Source: Leclercia sp. 29361 (GTDB lineage: Bacteria > Pseudomonadota > Gammaproteobacteria > Enterobacterales > Enterobacteriaceae). Taken from it: a DNA stretch of 64,000 bases. Position 1 is the stretch's first letter; every line of letters starts with the position of its first letter. Both the position numbers and the translations under genes were made by a program. Below are positions 61,220 through 64,000 of the stretch, in pieces. The stretch covers positions 4,879,775 through 4,943,774 of the forward strand of contig NZ_CP049786.1 of NCBI RefSeq assembly GCF_011290365.1. Reading direction: 5' to 3'. The notes beneath the pieces are model-generated. The model searched no databases, had not been told where the DNA came from, and saw only the letters and a program-made list of their open reading frames with translations.

Positions 61220-62860
61220 TCAGGAATTTTTCTTCTCGCGGCTATGCAGGCCACGTTTTTCCAGACCACGGTAGATCAGCTGCTGCTGAAGGATGGTTAC
61301 CAGGTTGCTGACGATATAGTACAGCACCAGACCTGACGGGAACCACAGGAAGAACACGGTGAAGATGACCGGCATAAAGGTCATGATCTTCTGCTGCATC
61401 GGGTCGGTCACGGTGGTAGGCGACATCTTCTGGATGAAGAACATCGTCACGCCCATCAGGATCGGCAGGATGTAGTACGGGTCCTGTGCAGACAGGTCAT
61501 GGATCCACAGAGCGAACGGCGCATGGCGCAGCTCAACGGAGCCCATCAGCATGTAGTAGAGCGCAAGGAAGATTGGCATCTGGATCAGCAGCGGGAAGCA
61601 GCCACCCAGTGGGTTCACTTTCTCGGCTTTATACAGGGCCATCATCTCCTGGCTCTGACGCTGCTTATCATCGCCCAGACGCTCACGCATCGCCTGAATC
61701 TTCGGCTGCAGCATACGCATCTTCGCCATGGAGGTGTACTGCGCTTTAGTCAGCGGGTACATGATGCCACGAACGATAAAGGTGATAACGATGATGGAGA
61801 AGCCCCAGTTACCCAGGAAGCTGTGGATCCACTTCAGCAGCTTGAACAGCGGCTGAGAGATGAACCACAACCAACCGTAGTCTACGGTCAGATCCAGGTG
61901 CGGTGCTACGGCTGCCATCTTGTCCTGAATTTCCGGGCCGACCCACAGGGTGCTGCCCAGCGTACCGGTTTGACCCGGCTGAATCAGAACCGGCTCAGAC
62001 TTATAGCCGATAGCGGCAACGCCGTTCAGGTTCGCGGTGTAGAAATTGTTGGAACCTGCGTTATTCGGCACCCATGCGGTCGCGAAATACTGTTGCAGCA
62101 TCGCCACCCAACCGCCTTTCGAGCTGACGTTCAGGTTTTCGTTATCGGCGATGGTGTCGAATTTGTATTTCTCGTACTTGGTATCTGGCGTGGAGTACGC
62201 TGCGCCACGGAAGGTATGCAACGCGAAGTTGTTGCTTCCGGTGTCACGGTGCGACGGCAGATTGATGGTTTGCTTCAGCTGACCAAAGGTGGAGAGCTCC
62301 AGCGGTTTCGCACCGGTGTTCTGCACGTTATAGCCCACGTTCACCGCAAACTCACCGCGTTTCAGGGTGAAGGTTTTGGTGAAGGTGTTGCCCGCCGCAT
62401 CAGTGTAAGTCATCGGGATCGCGAGTTCGTTCTGGCCATCAGCCAGCACAAACGCATCTTTATCGACGTTATACAGTGGACGTGCGCCGTTAGCCGGATT
62501 ATCCGGGCCATCACGACCGGTCAGGCCGCTCTGTGCCTGGTAGATAAACTGCGGTGTGGTTTCCAGTAACTGGAACGGCTCGTTAGAACCGAGCTCTTTC
62601 GGGTAAGTTACCAGCAGCGCCTGCTCAACATCACCACCACGGGTGTTGATAGTCAGCTCAAGCACATCGGTCTTAACCGTAATCAGTTTACCCTGGCCAC
62701 TGGCCGGTACGCCCTGGTCGGCGGCGCTACCCGCTGCGGTGGTCGTTGTCTGCGTGATCTGCTGCTGAGGTTGAGGATTTTTATCCTGCTCCCAAGCCTG
62801 GAAGATCATGAAAGACACGAACAACAAAGCGATGATAAGAAGATTGCGTTGCGAATCCAT
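61220..62860 (-). CDS. yidC: Membrane protein insertase YidC
   Basis: Inserts and folds inner-membrane proteins, alone or with SecYEG; among its clients is the ATP synthase c subunit encoded in this window. It has 546 residues: TM1 ([17 protein letters not shown]), a large periplasmic beta domain (about 60-340), then a five-helix core with the conserved arginine in [18 protein letters not shown], and a basic C-terminal tail. It is 2 bases from yidD. Confidence 0.97.
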   Translation of the reverse strand: MDSQRNLLIIALLFVSFMIFQAWEQDKNPQPQQQITQTTTTAAGSAADQGVPASGQGKLITVKTDVLELTINTRGGDVEQALLVTYPKELGSNEPFQLLETTPQFIYQAQSGLTGRDGPDNPANGARPLYNVDKDAFVLADGQNELAIPMTYTDAAGNTFTKTFTLKRGEFAVNVGYNVQNTGAKPLELSTFGQLKQTINLPSHRDTGSNNFALHTFRGAAYSTPDTKYEKYKFDTIADNENLNVSSKGGWVAMLQQYFATAWVPNNAGSNNFYTANLNGVAAIGYKSEPVLIQPGQTGTLGSTLWVGPEIQDKMAAVAPHLDLTVDYGWLWFISQPLFKLLKWIHSFLGNWGFSIIVITFIVRGIMYPLTKAQYTSMAKMRMLQPKIQAMRERLGDDKQRQSQEMMALYKAEKVNPLGGCFPLLIQMPIFLALYYMLMGSVELRHAPFALWIHDLSAQDPYYILPILMGVTMFFIQKMSPTTVTDPMQQKIMTFMPVIFTVFFLWFPSGLVLYYIVSNLVTILQQQLIYRGLEKRGLHSREKKNS

Positions 62861-62862
62861 CG

Positions 62863-63120
62863 TTAGTGTTCTCTGGTATCAAAAGGTCCTGGAGGGACGG
62901 GATCGTCTCCACCTGGGTGTAAAGGGTGGCATTTTAATACGCGTTTCACCGTCAACCAACTGCCTTTTATCACTCCAAACCTGCGCAATGCCTCAATTCC
63001 GTAGCTTGAGCATGTTGGCGTGAAACGGCAGTGTGGCCCGAGTAGCGGACTAATCAGGCGTTGATAGACCCGGATAAGGCCGATCAGGACCCGTGAGCCA
63101 GGCGACAGTGGCGGCGCCAT
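62863..63120 (-). CDS. yidD: Membrane protein insertion efficiency factor YidD
   Basis: 85-residue basic protein with an N-terminal amphipathic helix ([18 protein letters not shown]) and the conserved cysteine motif [15 protein letters not shown]; it aids YidC-dependent insertion. The start (63120) lies inside the end of rnpA, a 37-base overlap in another frame, as in E. coli. The length and proline-rich tail [10 protein letters not shown] match the family. Confidence 0.94.
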   Translation of the reverse strand: MAPPLSPGSRVLIGLIRVYQRLISPLLGPHCRFTPTCSSYGIEALRRFGVIKGSWLTVKRVLKCHPLHPGGDDPVPPGPFDTREH

Positions 63121-63443
63121 AATTTTTCCAACGCTTCCGAGAGAGCACGGTTATCGAGGTCGGCAACCCCTTTTTTTGCCACCACCACGAAATCCATCGA
63201 AGGCAGTTCATGCTGACGTAAACGGAAGCTTTCACGCGTCAGACGTTTAATCCGATTGCGTTCATGCGCGCGCTTAACGTTTTTCTTGGCGACAGTGAGA
63301 CCGATACGGGGATGCCCCAGCGAATTTTGGCGGCCGAGGATGGTGATTTGCGGCGTGCCAGCCCGTTGTGGCTGCTGGAAGACGAAAGTGAAATGAGTGG
63401 GAGTTAACAAACGTAACTCCCTGGGAAATGCTAGCTTAACCAC
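63084..63443 (-). CDS. rnpA: Ribonuclease P protein component
   Basis: C5 protein that helps the RNase P RNA trim tRNA 5' ends. It has 119 residues as in E. coli, with a basic surface and the RNR signature [18 protein letters not shown]. The start is GTG at 63443 giving [14 protein letters not shown]. coli also uses GTG. It lies 16 bases after rpmH. Confidence 0.96.
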   Translation of the reverse strand: MVKLAFPRELRLLTPTHFTFVFQQPQRAGTPQITILGRQNSLGHPRIGLTVAKKNVKRAHERNRIKRLTRESFRLRQHELPSMDFVVVAKKGVADLDNRALSEALEKLWRRHCRLAHGS

Positions 63444-63459
63444 GCAGGGGTTAGCTTAA

Positions 63460-63612
<153 letters not shown>

Positions 63613-63702
63613 CTAAACTTGAATAAATTCAATGACTTTTTATGGAGTCCGAACGAATAACGAACACTGGACGCCGAAGCCATGGGTGATTAAAGAGGCC
63701 GG

Positions 63703-63731
63703 ATTGTAATAATTGTACACTCCGGAGTCAA
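63703..63731 (-). promoter_or_regulatory. rpmH promoter
   Basis: Minus-strand -35 TTGACT (63726-63731), 17-base spacer, -10 TACAAT (63703-63708). It agrees with the main E. coli rpmH promoter and is about 100 bases before the start codon. Confidence 0.85.
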
Positions 63732-64000
63732 TTCTCTTTCCTTATTTCCCGCGTCTTTCCGCACGTTTTTAGCGTGCAAATTGAGCAGCATCAGACGCAG
63801 GTCTTCGAGTCCCACGCGCCGGGTGGGGAATTATACGGGCTCCAGGCCAAATCGCAAGGATCGTCCAGGATCTTCGTTAGATCATTTCAGCAAAAAATCG
63901 TCTTTACTCATTAATTTTTCCAATATGCGGCCTAAATCGTGGGGGCGCGTCGTCAGGATCGTTTACACTTACCCCGTTTCGATCCTCCTGTGGATAAAAC
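63732..64000. promoter_or_regulatory. rpmH-dnaA intergenic region with a DnaA box
   Basis: No gene is seen. A perfect reverse DnaA box TGTGGATAA lies at 63989-63997, where E. coli has the autoregulatory DnaA boxes of the dnaA promoter. GATC sites are clustered at 63859, 63870, 63891, 63957 and 63981. The dnaA start is not in the window. Confidence 0.65.

Overview
The window is chromosomal DNA from an enterobacterium (family Enterobacteriaceae) and covers the replication-origin region. Most proteins match the lengths and key motifs of their E. coli K-12 counterparts as I know them. It is not E. coli itself. It carries a pectate lyase between the ATP synthase operon and glmU, has no yihF, has no bglGFB genes, and has palindromes of the Enterobacter/Klebsiella/Leclercia type (GCCGGGTGGC...TTACCCGGC). 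A complete tna operon predicts an indole-positive organism. The 16S gene is full length and would settle the genus by alignment; I do not name a species.

Layout. 1-5016: 5' end of polA, yihG, dsbA-srkA (CpxR-type box upstream), yihD, mobAB. 5064-10465: one complete rRNA operon on the minus strand (16S, tRNA-Glu, 23S, 5S) with P1/P2 promoters, boxA and terminator. 10615-18685: yieP, hsrA and the ribose operon rbsDACBK-rbsR with two RbsR-type operators. 18792-25426: kup, ravA-viaA, asnA, asnC. 25448-28957: mioC, oriC (DnaA boxes and three AT-rich 13-mers), mnmG, rsmG. 29455-36509: atpIBEFHAGDC with promoter and terminator. 36533-38992: an accessory module holding a 23-codon gene behind two perfect CRP sites and a KdgR-like box, and a periplasmic PL9 pectate lyase (pelX-like) behind two similar boxes. 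39232-42644: glmU-glmS. 42792-47462: Pho boxes and pstSCAB-phoU. 47625-50522: a relic of the bgl region, with an antiterminator target (RAT) overlapping a terminator, a bglH-type porin and a frameshifted yieL-type esterase. 50530-56378: yieH, adeP, chrR-yieE, mdtL-yidZ. 56490-59733: tnaCAB with leader peptide and CRP site. 59752-64000: mnmE, yidC, yidD, rnpA, rpmH and the start of the dnaA upstream region.

How it works together. Most of the window is conserved housekeeping: replication start, ATP synthesis, ribosome and tRNA modification, membrane insertion, cell-wall amino sugar supply, phosphate uptake. The catabolic parts (ribose, tryptophan, pectin, beta-glucoside relic) carry their own operators, several with CRP sites.

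Most notable points: (1) the rRNA operon joins the rrnC-side neighbour (yieP, Glu spacer tRNA) to the rrnA-side neighbour (mobB), so about 90 kb that separates them in E. coli is elsewhere or the assembly is collapsed here; (2) the CRP/KdgR-like small gene next to pelX; (3) a BglG-type RAT/terminator with no bglG beside it; (4) a 4-bp repeat contraction breaking the yieL-type esterase; (5) a tnaC leader ending in UAG rather than UGA.
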